Assembly (NCBI RefSeq): GCF_003148465.1
Contig: NZ_QGGI01000013.1
Location: 1-64,000 of the forward strand
Direction of reading: 5' to 3'
Source: Oceanotoga teriensis
GTDB taxonomy: Bacteria > Thermotogota > Thermotogae > Petrotogales > Petrotogaceae
DNA length: 64,000 bases
Under the pieces are notes generated by a model that saw nothing but the letters and a program-made list of their open reading frames with translations, was not told the DNA's origin and ran no database searches. Of this stretch, positions 8,691 to 16,909 are shown piece by piece. Every line of letters begins with the position of its first letter. The stretch's first letter is position 1. Both the position numbers and the translations under genes were made by a program.

Positions 8691-9182
8691 ATGGATATAA
8701 ATGGTACATTAATTAATTATTATTTCCATTGTAAGAGACAATGCTGGTTACATGCAAATAGAATAAATTTAGAAAATGAATTTGAGTTAGTTGATATTGG
8801 AAAAGCTATGCATGAAATAAAATTTAACAATAAAAAAAATTCGGAAATAAAAATTGATAATATTTCTATTGATAAGTTAACTAATGATTATGTTATAGAA
8901 TATAAAAAATCTGATGCAGATATTGAAGCTGCAAAGTGGCAACTTTTATTTTATTTGAAAGTACTTAAAGAAAAAGGTATTGATAGAACAGGAAAATTAA
9001 TTTTTGCTGAAAAGAATAAACAAAGCAAAAAGACAATAGTTGTTAAATTAGATAAAGAAAATGAAAATGAATTATTGAATATTATGAAAAACATAAATGA
9101 ATTAATTAAAGGAGATATACCAGAAGTTAAATTAATCAAAGGTTGTAAAAAGTGTGCTTTTTATGAATATTGTTTTTTATAG
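8691..9182 (+). CDS. cas4: Cas4, CRISPR adaptation exonuclease (RecB-like, Fe-S)
   Basis: Cas4 trims pre-spacers and sets PAM choice with Cas1-Cas2. At 163 residues it is the usual size for type I-B Cas4. Visible features are the N-terminal YYFHCKRQCWLH with the first cysteines, GKAMHEI with the RecB motif I histidine, the nuclease motif VIEYKKS (E-x-K), a QLLFYL motif III and the C-terminal cysteine cluster CKKCAFYEYC that completes the iron-sulfur site. GAGGTGA precedes the ATG. It is the first gene of a four-gene operon with its own promoter immediately after the array. Confidence 0.93.
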   Translation: MDINGTLINYYFHCKRQCWLHANRINLENEFELVDIGKAMHEIKFNNKKNSEIKIDNISIDKLTNDYVIEYKKSDADIEAAKWQLLFYLKVLKEKGIDRTGKLIFAEKNKQSKKTIVVKLDKENENELLNIMKNINELIKGDIPEVKLIKGCKKCAFYEYCFL

Positions 9183-9193
9183 GAGATGTTTTT

Positions 9194-10189
9194 ATGAAAA
9201 CAAAATATTTAATGAGCATGGGAACATTATCGAGAAAAGATAATTCTTTAGATTTTAAAAATGAAAAAGGTCATAATTATATTCCAATAACAGAAATTAG
9301 AGAAATATATTTAATGAATGAAATTTCTCTGAATACTAAATTATTATCATTTTTATCTCAAAATAATATTATTGTACACTATTTCGATTATTATGGTTTT
9401 TATAGAGGAACTTTCTTTCCTAAAGAACATTATATATCAGGAAAATTATTATTAAAACAAATTAATGCTTATGAAAACAAAGGAATACTTATAGCTAAAA
9501 AAATAGTTTTAGCTATAAGTATTAATATATATAATACTCTTTACCATTATTATAGACATGGAAATAACGAAATTTATGATTATTTGAATTATTTAAAAGA
9601 TGATTGTAAAAATAAAATAGAAAAATCTAAAACTATTAATAATTTGTTAGCTGTTGAAGGAGAAATATGGCAATTATTTTATAAAAATATAAAATATATT
9701 ATAAATCAAAATATTGATTTTAGTAGAAGAGTTAAAAGACCACCAGATAATCCGATGAATGCTATGATATCTTTTGGTAATTCTTTGCTTTATACTAAAA
9801 CAATAACTCAAATATATCATACTCATTTAAATCAGTCCATAAGCTACTTACATGAATTATCTAAGAGTAGATTTTCATTAAGTTTGGATTTATCAGAAGC
9901 TTTTAAACCAATAATTGTTTTTAAAACTATTTTTGATTTGATAAATAATAAAAAAATAAATTTAAAAGAACATTTTAATAAAAAAGTTAATTATTGTGTT
10001 TTAAATGAGAAAGGTAAAGAAATTTTTTTAATAAATTTTGAAAAAAGATTAGATAATAAATTTGATCATAAATCTTTAAAAAGAAAAATTTCTTATAATT
10101 CTGCTATAAAATATGATGGATATAAATTAATAAAATTTTTATTAGAAGAAAAAGATTTTATGTTTTTTAATGATAAGGAGAAAAAATAA
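9194..10189 (+). CDS. cas1: Cas1, CRISPR integrase
   Basis: Cas1 forms the spacer integrase with Cas2. The metal-site residues can be assigned: E155 (VEGEIWQ), H220 (YLHELSKSRF) and D232 in LSLDLSEAFKP. Length (332 residues) and sequence fit type I-B/III Cas1, with no reverse-transcriptase or other fusion. I start at ATG 9194, preceded by AGGAG; the frame extends back to 9170 inside cas4, which would be an unlikely start. The stop codon overlaps the cas2 start as TAATG. Confidence 0.96.
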   Translation: MKTKYLMSMGTLSRKDNSLDFKNEKGHNYIPITEIREIYLMNEISLNTKLLSFLSQNNIIVHYFDYYGFYRGTFFPKEHYISGKLLLKQINAYENKGILIAKKIVLAISINIYNTLYHYYRHGNNEIYDYLNYLKDDCKNKIEKSKTINNLLAVEGEIWQLFYKNIKYIINQNIDFSRRVKRPPDNPMNAMISFGNSLLYTKTITQIYHTHLNQSISYLHELSKSRFSLSLDLSEAFKPIIVFKTIFDLINNKKINLKEHFNKKVNYCVLNEKGKEIFLINFEKRLDNKFDHKSLKRKISYNSAIKYDGYKLIKFLLEEKDFMFFNDKEKK

Positions 10190-10470
10190 TGTCTAAAAAT
10201 ATAAATTATAATTATGCTATACTGATGTATGATATAAATGAAAAAAGAGTCCAAAAAGTATTCAAAATATGTAAGAAATATTTAGAACATTATCAAAAAT
10301 CTGTTTTTATTGGAAACATTACTCATTCTAATTTGATTAGATTAAAAAATGAAATCAATAATATTATAGATGAATCAGAAGATTTTGTTTCAATAGTTAA
10401 ATTGTATAATGAATCAAGTTTTGAAATAGAATCATTTGGCAATAAAGAGAATGATGACTTAATTTTATAA
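10189..10470 (+). CDS. cas2: Cas2, CRISPR integrase scaffold
   Basis: Cas2 is the small ferredoxin-fold dimer that bridges two Cas1 dimers during spacer integration. The 93-residue product contains ILMYDINEKRVQKVFKICKKYL, with the beta-1 aspartate of the Cas2 fold, then the QKSVFIGNIT segment that corresponds to the usual 'Q.SVF.g.l' motif. Its start overlaps the cas1 stop, so the two are translationally coupled. Confidence 0.95.
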   Translation: MSKNINYNYAILMYDINEKRVQKVFKICKKYLEHYQKSVFIGNITHSNLIRLKNEINNIIDESEDFVSIVKLYNESSFEIESFGNKENDDLIL

Positions 10471-10490
10471 AAATATGAGAAGGTGAAAAA

Positions 10491-11189
10491 TTGAAATATT
10501 ATGAATTAATAACTACAGTTATGCTAAAAAAAGATTTGTTTTTTGATGAAATAAATTGGAGAATAGGACAATTAATCAATCAATCTATTTATTTTTCTAA
10601 AGAATTAAGAACAATACATAAAAAAAATGAATTTAAATATTATGTGTTTTCGGGATTAACTCCAATAGAAAAAGAAAAGGTATATAAAAATGGGAATATA
10701 TATATTTTTAGAATAAAATCAATAGATGAAAATATATTAAAAGAAATAAAAGAAAATTTTGTAAATGTTAAGAATAACTATTTTCATATAATATCAAAAG
10801 AGATAAGTATATATGGTGAAAAATATATAAATAATTTATATACTTTAAATGCAGCTATTTGTACAAAAGAAAATATAAAAGATGGATATTGGAAAAAAGG
10901 AGATGATTTAGATTATTTAAGAGAAAGAATAACAAAGAATATAGTTAGAAAATATAAAAATTATTATGGGGAATTAATAGAATTAAAATCAGATTTTATT
11001 GAATATATAGAAATACTAAATAGAAAACCAATAGTGTATAAGTATAAAGATACAAAAATATTAGGAAATAAGTTTAATCTAAAAGTATCGACAGAAGAAA
11101 ATGCACAAAAATTAGCTTTTTTGGCGAGTGCAGTGGGAATATTAGAAAAAGGAACATCTTTAGGTGCGGGATATTGTATAGCAAAATAA
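10491..11189 (+). CDS. cas6: Cas6, CRISPR repeat endoribonuclease (adaptation-operon copy)
   Basis: Cas6 cuts the CRISPR transcript inside each repeat to leave the 8-nt 5' handle. The 232-residue protein ends with the glycine-rich loop GILEKGTSLGAGYC typical of Cas6 RAMP proteins. It starts with TTG at 10491, preceded by GAGAAGGTGA at good spacing. It follows cas2 with a 20-bp gap and is the last gene of the operon; the convergent methyltransferase gene begins only 6 bp later. It is clearly different in sequence and length from the second Cas6 at 43025-43813. Confidence 0.82.
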   Translation: MKYYELITTVMLKKDLFFDEINWRIGQLINQSIYFSKELRTIHKKNEFKYYVFSGLTPIEKEKVYKNGNIYIFRIKSIDENILKEIKENFVNVKNNYFHIISKEISIYGEKYINNLYTLNAAICTKENIKDGYWKKGDDLDYLRERITKNIVRKYKNYYGELIELKSDFIEYIEILNRKPIVYKYKDTKILGNKFNLKVSTEENAQKLAFLASAVGILEKGTSLGAGYCIAK

Positions 11190-11195
11190 TTTTAC

Positions 11196-11876
11196 TTAAT
11201 CTACAAATAATTTTTTGTTTTTTAATAACCAAATTCTATTTTTTTGATTATATTTTTTGAACTCGATATCAAATCTATCTTCTATTTCAAAGTAAGGTGA
11301 AATCAATTCATCAAATAAGTAGTCAGATATATTATAAAGATATAATCCACTTGTTTCTTTATAAAAATTCTTTTCTAATTCTTTTTCAAAAGTTTCTTTG
11401 TTGTTTAAGATATTTTTATCAGATATAAAATCATTTAATTTAATGAATATTTTAGCATCTTTTTTAAGTATTCTATTTAATTCCTTTAATAATAATTTGG
11501 CATCTTTTGGAGATATATTATCTAAAATATTTGATAATATAGCACTATCAAAAGAATTATCTTTTGAATTATATAATGTTTCTATACCGCCATTATTAAA
11601 AATAAAATTTTTAGCATTATTTAATTTAGCAGATTTTATACTGGCTTCAATTGCTTTTTTACTTATATCTATTCCCAGACCTGAATTTATACCCAAATAA
11701 AAACATCTTAATATTAAAATACCGTTGCCACATCCGAATTCTATAACATTTTTCGAGTCTTTTGATAACCATTCTAATGATTTTTCTATTTCTTTATATG
11801 GTAAAGGTTTTTTTAATTGTATTTCTTTTTTATTTTCAAAAATATTATCCCAAAAATTAGAAATTTCTTCATACAT
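11196..11876 (-). CDS. Class I SAM-dependent methyltransferase
   Basis: A 226-residue Rossmann-type methyltransferase. Motif I is VIEFGCGNGIL, followed by an acidic post-motif (LGIDISKKAIEAS) that should bind the SAM ribose, then FDSAILSNILDNI at the motif II/post-II position. The substrate cannot be told from sequence; it resembles the generic small-molecule or protein methyltransferase group (Methyltransf_11/25). The gene is monocistronic, converges on cas6 with a 6-bp gap and has a GGAGG site and an extended -10 promoter upstream. A role in CRISPR is not implied. Confidence 0.8.
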   Translation of the reverse strand: MYEEISNFWDNIFENKKEIQLKKPLPYKEIEKSLEWLSKDSKNVIEFGCGNGILILRCFYLGINSGLGIDISKKAIEASIKSAKLNNAKNFIFNNGGIETLYNSKDNSFDSAILSNILDNISPKDAKLLLKELNRILKKDAKIFIKLNDFISDKNILNNKETFEKELEKNFYKETSGLYLYNISDYLFDELISPYFEIEDRFDIEFKKYNQKNRIWLLKNKKLFVD

Positions 11877-11906
11877 AATTTATCCTCCTGTCTTGAATAT
11901 AAAATG

Positions 11907-11915
11907 ATTATAACA
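11907..11915 (-). promoter_or_regulatory. Extended -10 promoter of the methyltransferase gene
   Basis: On the minus strand TGTTATAAT lies about 30 bp before the ATG, a perfect extended -10; no convincing -35 is seen. The same TGTTATAAT core precedes cas4, the acetyltransferase and the solitary cas6. Confidence 0.45.
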
Positions 11916-12003
11916 TAATTTTTATCAAAAAATATATATGAAAATTCGATTGTTTGAAAAATAATTATAATATTGAATTTTATTTAAAAATTTTACTTCA
12001 ATA

Positions 12004-12206
12004 TTGACAGAATTAAGAAATGGAGCAACAAATGCAAATGAAACAACATTAAAAATGGCTAATATGATAATATATCAGAACAAATAAAAAAATCAGTACA
12101 AGCTATAAATCTCCAAACTGAAGGTGCTCAAAATATATCGGCTAATTCTGAAGAATTAAAAGAACAAGTAGAAAATAAAGCGTCTTCAAAAGTCTCACCT
12201 TCATAG
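12004..12206 (+). pseudogene. Decayed fragment of a methyl-accepting chemotaxis protein
   Basis: Within the 530-bp gene-poor gap 11877-12407, two frames together read like the signalling-domain C-terminal helix of a chemoreceptor. The first frame gives ELRNGATNANETTLKMAN (from about 12007). A one-base shift near 12065 leads to DNISEQIKKSVQAIN, LQTEGAQNISANSEELKEQV, ending at TAG 12204-12206. No start, transmembrane or ligand domain remains, so it is a relic, possibly left by a rearrangement at this boundary of the CRISPR locus. The other parts of the gap hold only the methyltransferase promoter and the acetyltransferase promoter and leader. Confidence 0.7.
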
Positions 12207-12245
12207 TCTGCTCTTAAAATTTTTAATTAAATTATTTTTTATATG

Positions 12246-12275
12246 TTAACATTTTATTTTTTTGTGTGTTATAAT
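12246..12275 (+). promoter_or_regulatory. Promoter of the GNAT acetyltransferase gene
   Basis: TTAACA (12246-12251) and extended -10 TGT-TATAAT (12267-12275) with 18 bp between hexamers. It implies a 5' leader of about 125 nt before the GTG start. No stable hairpin is seen in that leader. Confidence 0.55.
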
Positions 12276-12407
12276 TAAGTAGAATTAATATCAATAATGC
12301 AAATGAAATATTAATAATTATATGACTTTAGAGGATGGAGAATTTTTGAACTCATGAGAAAATGAATGGTATTTAAAAAATTTATAATAAGAAAGTGAGG
12401 ATTTAAA

Positions 12408-12833
12408 GTGATTAGATTGGAGAATATTAGTGAAGATAATTTTTATAAATGTATTAATTCAAAATTTGCTGAATATTGTGCACCAAATATGTATTCATTA
12501 GCACAAGCATATTTATATCCTGTAGCAAAACCTTTTTGCCTTTTTAATGATGATGAATATGTGGGTTTTGTTATGTATCTTAGAGATCCAGATGATAATG
12601 AGGTTTGGATTTGGAGATTTAATATAGATGAAAAATTTCAAGGAAAAGGTTATGGAAGAAAGGGTATGGAAGAAGTTTTAAAGAGAATTATTGATGAATA
12701 TGATGACTTAGATAAGATATATTTGAGTACTGAATCGGAAAATGAAAAGGCTATAAAACTTTATGAAAGTCTTGGCTTTATAAATACAGGAAAAGTTGAA
12801 GAAGGAGAAGTTGTTTTTATTAAAAAGATTTAA
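12408..12833 (+). CDS. GNAT family N-acetyltransferase (spermidine/BltD-like)
   Basis: A single-domain GNAT enzyme of 141 residues transferring acetyl from acetyl-CoA to an amine. The acetyl-CoA loop is QGKGYGRKGM (Q/RxxGxG/A) at about residues 78-87; ENEKAIKLYESLGF forms the last conserved helix. The N-terminal CAPNMYSLAQAYLYP and the DDEYVGFVMY strand resemble BltD/PaiA-type polyamine acetyltransferases, so spermidine or another polyamine is a fair guess. The GTG start at 12408 is supported by GTGAGG seven bases upstream. It is monocistronic, between its own promoter and a bidirectional terminator. Confidence 0.8.
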   Translation: MIRLENISEDNFYKCINSKFAEYCAPNMYSLAQAYLYPVAKPFCLFNDDEYVGFVMYLRDPDDNEVWIWRFNIDEKFQGKGYGRKGMEEVLKRIIDEYDDLDKIYLSTESENEKAIKLYESLGFINTGKVEEGEVVFIKKI

Positions 12834-12856
12834 TTTTAAGAATTTCGTTTAATAAT

Positions 12857-12895
12857 AAAAAAGTATTGTAATTATTTTAGTTACAATACTTTTTT
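12857..12895. terminator. Bidirectional terminator
   Basis: A perfect 15-bp stem (AAAAAAGTATTGTAA, 12857-12871, with its complement 12881-12895) and a 9-nt loop, with A-rich and T-rich ends on both sides, lies between the convergent acetyltransferase and CDP-alcohol phosphatidyltransferase genes. Confidence 0.85.
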
Positions 12896-13433
12896 ATTTA
12901 TTATCAAAGAATAATCCTTTATAATCAGCATCAGAGATATTTTTTATTGTTAATATTATACTTTCTTCAATAGTAGCAATTAAAGATAAAGATATTAAAG
13001 TTAATATAATAATATTATTTGTTTTGAATAGTATTATTAATGGAAAAAATATTCCATAAAGTATTCCTATTGATTTATTTAGATAAGTATGATATATTAA
13101 AAATTTTTTATATTTTATATACGCTATTATTATATTTAATAATCTTATAAAAACAATTATTAATATATACAATAAAAAATCAATTATTAAATATGGGTTA
13201 AAATAATATATAAAATATAATGTAGATATGTACAGTATTAAATCACCAAATGAATCTAATTTTTGACCTAATTTTGTAATTTTATTAAATTTTCTTGCTA
13301 TATAACCATCTAATATATCGGTAACGCATGCAATTATATAGAATATCAGAAATAAAAAAATATTTTTTTTGAATAAAAACATTAGTATAACAAATAAAAT
13401 TCTCATTATTGACAAAGTATTTGGAATGTTCAT
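12894..13433 (-). CDS. CDP-alcohol phosphatidyltransferase family membrane protein
   Basis: An integral membrane enzyme that swaps CMP from CDP-diacylglycerol for an alcohol in phospholipid synthesis. The complete family motif D-G-x2-A-R-x8-G-x3-D-x3-D is visible from DGYIARKF (about residue 41) to GQKLDSFGD. The 179 residues contain about five to six hydrophobic segments. Length and motif suit PgsA-like (phosphatidylglycerophosphate) enzymes, but the alcohol acceptor is not decided by sequence alone. The gene lies 4 bp after the zinc-ribbon part of the broken glycosylase gene and may share its transcript. Confidence 0.85.
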   Translation of the reverse strand: MNIPNTLSIMRILFVILMFLFKKNIFLFLIFYIIACVTDILDGYIARKFNKITKLGQKLDSFGDLILYISTLYFIYYFNPYLIIDFLLYILIIVFIRLLNIIIAYIKYKKFLIYHTYLNKSIGILYGIFFPLIILFKTNNIIILTLISLSLIATIEESIILTIKNISDADYKGLFFDNK

Positions 13434-13437
13434 TTTT

Positions 13438-14251
13438 TTAAATCTTTTGACATTTTGTACAAAAATATGAAGTTGAACCTAATATGCTTTTGGCTTGTAT
13501 TAAATTGCCACATTTTATACAAGGTTGATTTTTTGCTCTTTTCCCAGGATAATGAATATATTCGCCTTTATTTCCAAATAGATCGGTTTCATCGATACTA
13601 CCATTTAATTTTATTGATTTTTGTATTATTTCTTTTGTAAAATAATACATTGATTCATAGTCATTATTATTTAAATTTTCTTTTTGGATTTATCCCACTA
13701 TGATAAAGTATTTCTGTCCAATAACCATTACCAATTCCAGCTATTTTATATTTAACACCATATAAGTTCATTTGTTTTACTATTTTTCTTTTATCTTCTT
13801 TAAAGCAATTTATAATATAATCTACTGTAAATTTTTCATCTAAAGGAGATATACCTGTAGATTTGATTTCTTTTTTTAGGTTTTTTTTATCAAAAGCATA
13901 TGCAAGACCATATAACGTTGGATTATATGATATTTTTGTATTATCTTCTAATATTATTATGGCTTTTGAATTTTTAGGGTATTGTTCATTTTCTTTATGA
14001 AAGAGTATTTTTCCAATCATTTCTCCGAATTTTAATGCAAAGTTATCTAATTCGAGGAATATATGATCACCATTATGAATGATATTGTTTATTTTTTGAT
14101 TTTTTATATCTATTTTATGTAAATTTAAAAAGCCCCATTGTATAGTTTTTGTTTTGATATCTGGTATTATTACATCTATAATTTTTTTTCTTAATAAGTT
14201 TTTTTTCATTTGATTAGCTATGATCATAGCTTCTGTGAATTCTATAGCCAT
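13438..14251 (-). pseudogene. Fpg/Nei-family DNA glycosylase gene split by a frameshift
   Basis: Two adjacent minus-strand frames make up one Fpg/Nei-like protein. The first (14251 down to 13667, 194 residues) has the N-terminal domain and the H2TH helices ending in GYWTEILYHSGINPKRKF. The second (ending at 13438) carries EIIQKSIKLNG, a DLFGNKGEY segment and the C-terminal zinc ribbon with CIKCG and CTKCQ. Removing one A near 13670 would join them into a protein of about 270 residues. The canonical Pro2-Glu3 catalytic start (MPELPE) is not present; the protein starts MAIEFTEA. It is either a real pseudogene, a member of an Fpg-like branch with an altered start, or a sequencing error in an A-rich run. 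Confidence 0.75.
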
Positions 14252-14346
14252 AATTTCCCCCCTTTTTCTTTTTAAAAAAATTAAACCAAAAAATAGAATA
14301 TTTTAGATGATATAATGAATATATATGATAAAAGGATGGTGTCAAA

Positions 14347-14976
14347 ATGAAGTTTGAAAATTTTATATGGGATTTTGATGGAACTCTTTTTAATACATAT
14401 CCAGCAACTCTTGATGCTTTTGAAATCACTTTGAAGGACTTTGGAGTTTTTGAATATTCAAGAGATGAAATTTATGATGATACAAGAAAGACTATAACTT
14501 TTGCTTTAGAGAATCTTATAAAAAAGTACGATTTAAATAGAATTTTTGTTGATAAATTTTGGGAAAATGCAAATAAAGTTCATCCGAAATATAATGTGCC
14601 TTTTGAGAACGCTATTATCTGTTGTAAAAAAATAAAGGATAATAATTTAAATAATTTCATAATAACTCATAGAGACAAAAGATCTACGCATGAAATATTG
14701 AGGTATTATGGGGTATTTGATTTATTTAAAGAAATAATCACTGAAGAAAATGGTTTTGAAAATAAACCTAATCCAGAGAGCTTTCTATATGTTATAGATA
14801 AATATGATTTAATTTTGTCTAAGACTTTGTGTATAGGAGATAGAGAACTTGATATAAAAGCTGGTAAGAATAGTAATATAAAAACTTGTTTTATGAATTT
14901 TGATAATTCTGATAATTTATTGGAAGCTGATTTTGTTTTTAATAGTTTTAATGAATTTATTAATAAGTTTATTTAG
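14347..14976 (+). CDS. HAD-superfamily hydrolase, phosphoglycolate-phosphatase-like
   Basis: A 209-residue HAD-IA phosphatase. Motif I WDFDGTLF gives the nucleophile and acid aspartates (residues 9 and 11). Motif II is FIITHRD, motif III the lysine of ENKPNPESF, and motif IV CIGDRELDIKAG. The helical cap between motifs I and II is of the beta-phosphoglucomutase/phosphoglycolate phosphatase type. The substrate is not predictable; sugar phosphates or phosphoglycolate are usual. AAAGGATGGTG lies before the ATG. It is divergent from the broken glycosylase gene and ends before a bidirectional terminator. Confidence 0.82.
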   Translation: MKFENFIWDFDGTLFNTYPATLDAFEITLKDFGVFEYSRDEIYDDTRKTITFALENLIKKYDLNRIFVDKFWENANKVHPKYNVPFENAIICCKKIKDNNLNNFIITHRDKRSTHEILRYYGVFDLFKEIITEENGFENKPNPESFLYVIDKYDLILSKTLCIGDRELDIKAGKNSNIKTCFMNFDNSDNLLEADFVFNSFNEFINKFI

Positions 14977-15032
14977 TATTCCTATGTATAAGAATATTAT
15001 ACTACAAAAAAATAATGAATCAAAATAATGAT

Positions 15033-15066
15033 AAAAATACCTCCAAAATAATTTGGAGGTATTTTT
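15033..15066. terminator. Bidirectional terminator
   Basis: A 15-bp stem (AAAAATACCTCCAAA, 15033-15047; complement 15052-15066) with a 4-nt loop and T-run sits between the convergent HAD gene and hydrolase gene. Confidence 0.85.
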
Positions 15067-15068
15067 TT

Positions 15069-15878
15069 TCAAGTATTTTTAATTATGAATCCAAGAAGAA
15101 TTGAATTTAATTCTTTATATTTTTCAAATATTGCTACATGTCCACAATCAGGAATTGTAATATATTCTGAATTTGATATATTATCAGAAATTATTTTAGA
15201 GAATTTTTTAGGTTTTAATATATCTTCTTCTCCACATATTATAAGTGATGGACATTTTATTTTTGATAGTTCTTTTGTCATTTCAACATCATTTAAGAAT
15301 GTATTATATAGTTCTATCTGACCTTCGAAATAATCTTTTGATATTTTTTCTAATGCTTCTGCTCTTTTATCAAGAATTTTTAAATTATTTTTTATAAAAG
15401 TATTGCTATAAATAGAAGGCATCATACCATAAAAGAAATCTTTTCCATTTTTATTAGCTGCTAATTTTTTCCAACCTTCTAAAAAATATTTTAAAGTTTC
15501 ATCTAATTCACTTACTGAATCTATTATAGATATACTTTTGACATATTGGGGATAGTCTATTGCAAATCTTAAAGCTACTTCTCCACCATAAGAAGTTCCT
15601 ATTATGTGAACTTTTTTTATGTCTAATTCGTCCATTAATAGTTTTGATTCATAAGCATGTTCTTTGAATGAATAAGGTCCTTTAGGTTTTTCAGATTTTA
15701 ATTGACCTTTAAAATCATGTAATAAAATTTTGTAATTCATTTTTTCAAAAATAGGTATTTGATAGTTCCAACTATTTGTTGAAGCCATTACTCCATTAAA
15801 AAAAACTATTGTTTCTTTACTTTCAAGATTTCCTTTTAATTCATAATATAAATCAATTCCATTGATATTTTTTATCAT
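15069..15878 (-). CDS. Alpha/beta hydrolase (tandem copy 2)
   Basis: A 269-residue alpha/beta-fold hydrolase. The nucleophile elbow is GTSYGG, the catalytic histidine sits in PDCGHVAIFE near the C-terminus, and CGEEDILKP provides the acid. The oxyanion region is FFNGVMASTNSW. The cap helices resemble BioH/3-oxoadipate-enol-lactonase-like esterases. It follows a homologous gene by 26 bp, sharing the N-terminal pattern of NGxMxSTxSW, so this pair arose by tandem duplication. Substrate unknown. GGGGGAT precedes the ATG. Confidence 0.82.
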   Translation of the reverse strand: MIKNINGIDLYYELKGNLESKETIVFFNGVMASTNSWNYQIPIFEKMNYKILLHDFKGQLKSEKPKGPYSFKEHAYESKLLMDELDIKKVHIIGTSYGGEVALRFAIDYPQYVKSISIIDSVSELDETLKYFLEGWKKLAANKNGKDFFYGMMPSIYSNTFIKNNLKILDKRAEALEKISKDYFEGQIELYNTFLNDVEMTKELSKIKCPSLIICGEEDILKPKKFSKIISDNISNSEYITIPDCGHVAIFEKYKELNSILLGFIIKNT

Positions 15879-15904
15879 AGAATCCCCCTTATATTAAATT
15901 GTAA

Positions 15905-16693
15905 TTATTTCATAAATTTATTTATTAAGTCGCAGAACTCTGACATTGTTTCAAAAAATAAAGCATGACCAGTATCTTTTAGTTCTATATATTCAGAATT
16001 TTTCATTTTAGAATGCATATCTTTTATATTTTCTGGTGGAGTTATTATATCTTTTTCTCCTGCTATTAATAATATTTTATGATCTATTAAATGAATTTTA
16101 TTTTTAATATTAAAAGTTTCATTAGAAGAAGCAAGGCGAGTAAAAGATTCAAACCAACTTTTAGTTAAAGAATCTTTAAACATTTTTCTTCTGTTCATTA
16201 ACCATTCCATATTTTCATTATAGAATTTGGGTGAATATATATAAGGTAAAGATATATCAAAAAATTTTTCTCCATCATTTAAAGAAGCTGCAACTTTCCA
16301 AGCATTTCCAATAGAAGATAAATAATTATCTACATGATCTGTTGAATTTGGAAGGATCATTTTTTCTATTCTATTAGGATATTTTAATGCAAATAATTGA
16401 GCTACTTGTGAACCATAAGAAACACCAAGTATATTTACTTTTTGTATTTGCAGATGGTCGAGTAATATCTTTAAGTCTTCTACATGAATATCGATATCAT
16501 AAGTATTGTTTAATTTTGATGATTTACCTTGATCTCTCATATCATATCTAATTATTTTTAAATCTTTATCAAATTTTGGAATTAATTCATTCCAACTTGC
16601 AGTACTCATCATTATTCCATTTAAAAATATTAAAGGAGTTCCATCTTTGTTTCCATCAATTTCATAGTATATCCCTGGATTTTCTAAAAACAT
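15905..16693 (-). CDS. Alpha/beta hydrolase (tandem copy 1)
   Basis: Paralogue of the next gene downstream. The nucleophile elbow is GVSYGSQ, the acid lies in AGEKDIITPP and the histidine in DTGHALFFE; the oxyanion region is FLNGIMMSTASW. I start at the ATG 16693-16691 because GAGAGGTGA is six bases upstream; the longer frame begins with a GTG inside that site. First gene of a two-gene minus-strand operon with a good promoter. Confidence 0.82.
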   Translation of the reverse strand: MFLENPGIYYEIDGNKDGTPLIFLNGIMMSTASWNELIPKFDKDLKIIRYDMRDQGKSSKLNNTYDIDIHVEDLKILLDHLQIQKVNILGVSYGSQVAQLFALKYPNRIEKMILPNSTDHVDNYLSSIGNAWKVAASLNDGEKFFDISLPYIYSPKFYNENMEWLMNRRKMFKDSLTKSWFESFTRLASSNETFNIKNKIHLIDHKILLIAGEKDIITPPENIKDMHSKMKNSEYIELKDTGHALFFETMSEFCDLINKFMK

Positions 16694-16721
16694 ATGAATC
16701 ACCTCTCATTTAGTCTTTTAT

Positions 16722-16750
16722 ATTTTATCACTTTTAAGATATATTGTTAA
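16722..16750 (-). promoter_or_regulatory. Promoter of the hydrolase pair
   Basis: On the minus strand TTAACA (16750-16745) and TAAAAT (16727-16722), 17-bp spacer, with TGA just before the -10 (extended). It lies about 30 bp before the ATG of the first hydrolase gene. Confidence 0.6.
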
Positions 16751-16853
16751 ATATCAATTTTAATAGTTTTAAGTATTTATAAATAAATATTTATGTTTAA
16801 AAGATTAAACCTCGAGCTTATTTAATAACTATATTATATAATACTTGAACGAA

Positions 16854-16909
16854 AGAGTTATTTTCATATAGAGAAAATAACTCTTGGTGAGCTATAAATA
16901 CCAAGAGTT
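16854..16909 (-). terminator. Two overlapping, mutually exclusive hairpins at the 3' end of fliK
   Basis: On the minus strand the first hairpin (16909-16900 with 16888-16879, 10-bp stem) includes the fliK stop codon. A second hairpin (16884-16873 with 16865-16854, 12-bp perfect stem, 7-nt loop) shares six bases with it. Only one can form at a time. There is no strong U-run after either, so termination efficiency is uncertain. Confidence 0.55.

Noticed and set aside
12281-12407. Riboswitch in the acetyltransferase leader
   Set aside because: The leader has no convincing stem or terminator; only short open triplets are seen.
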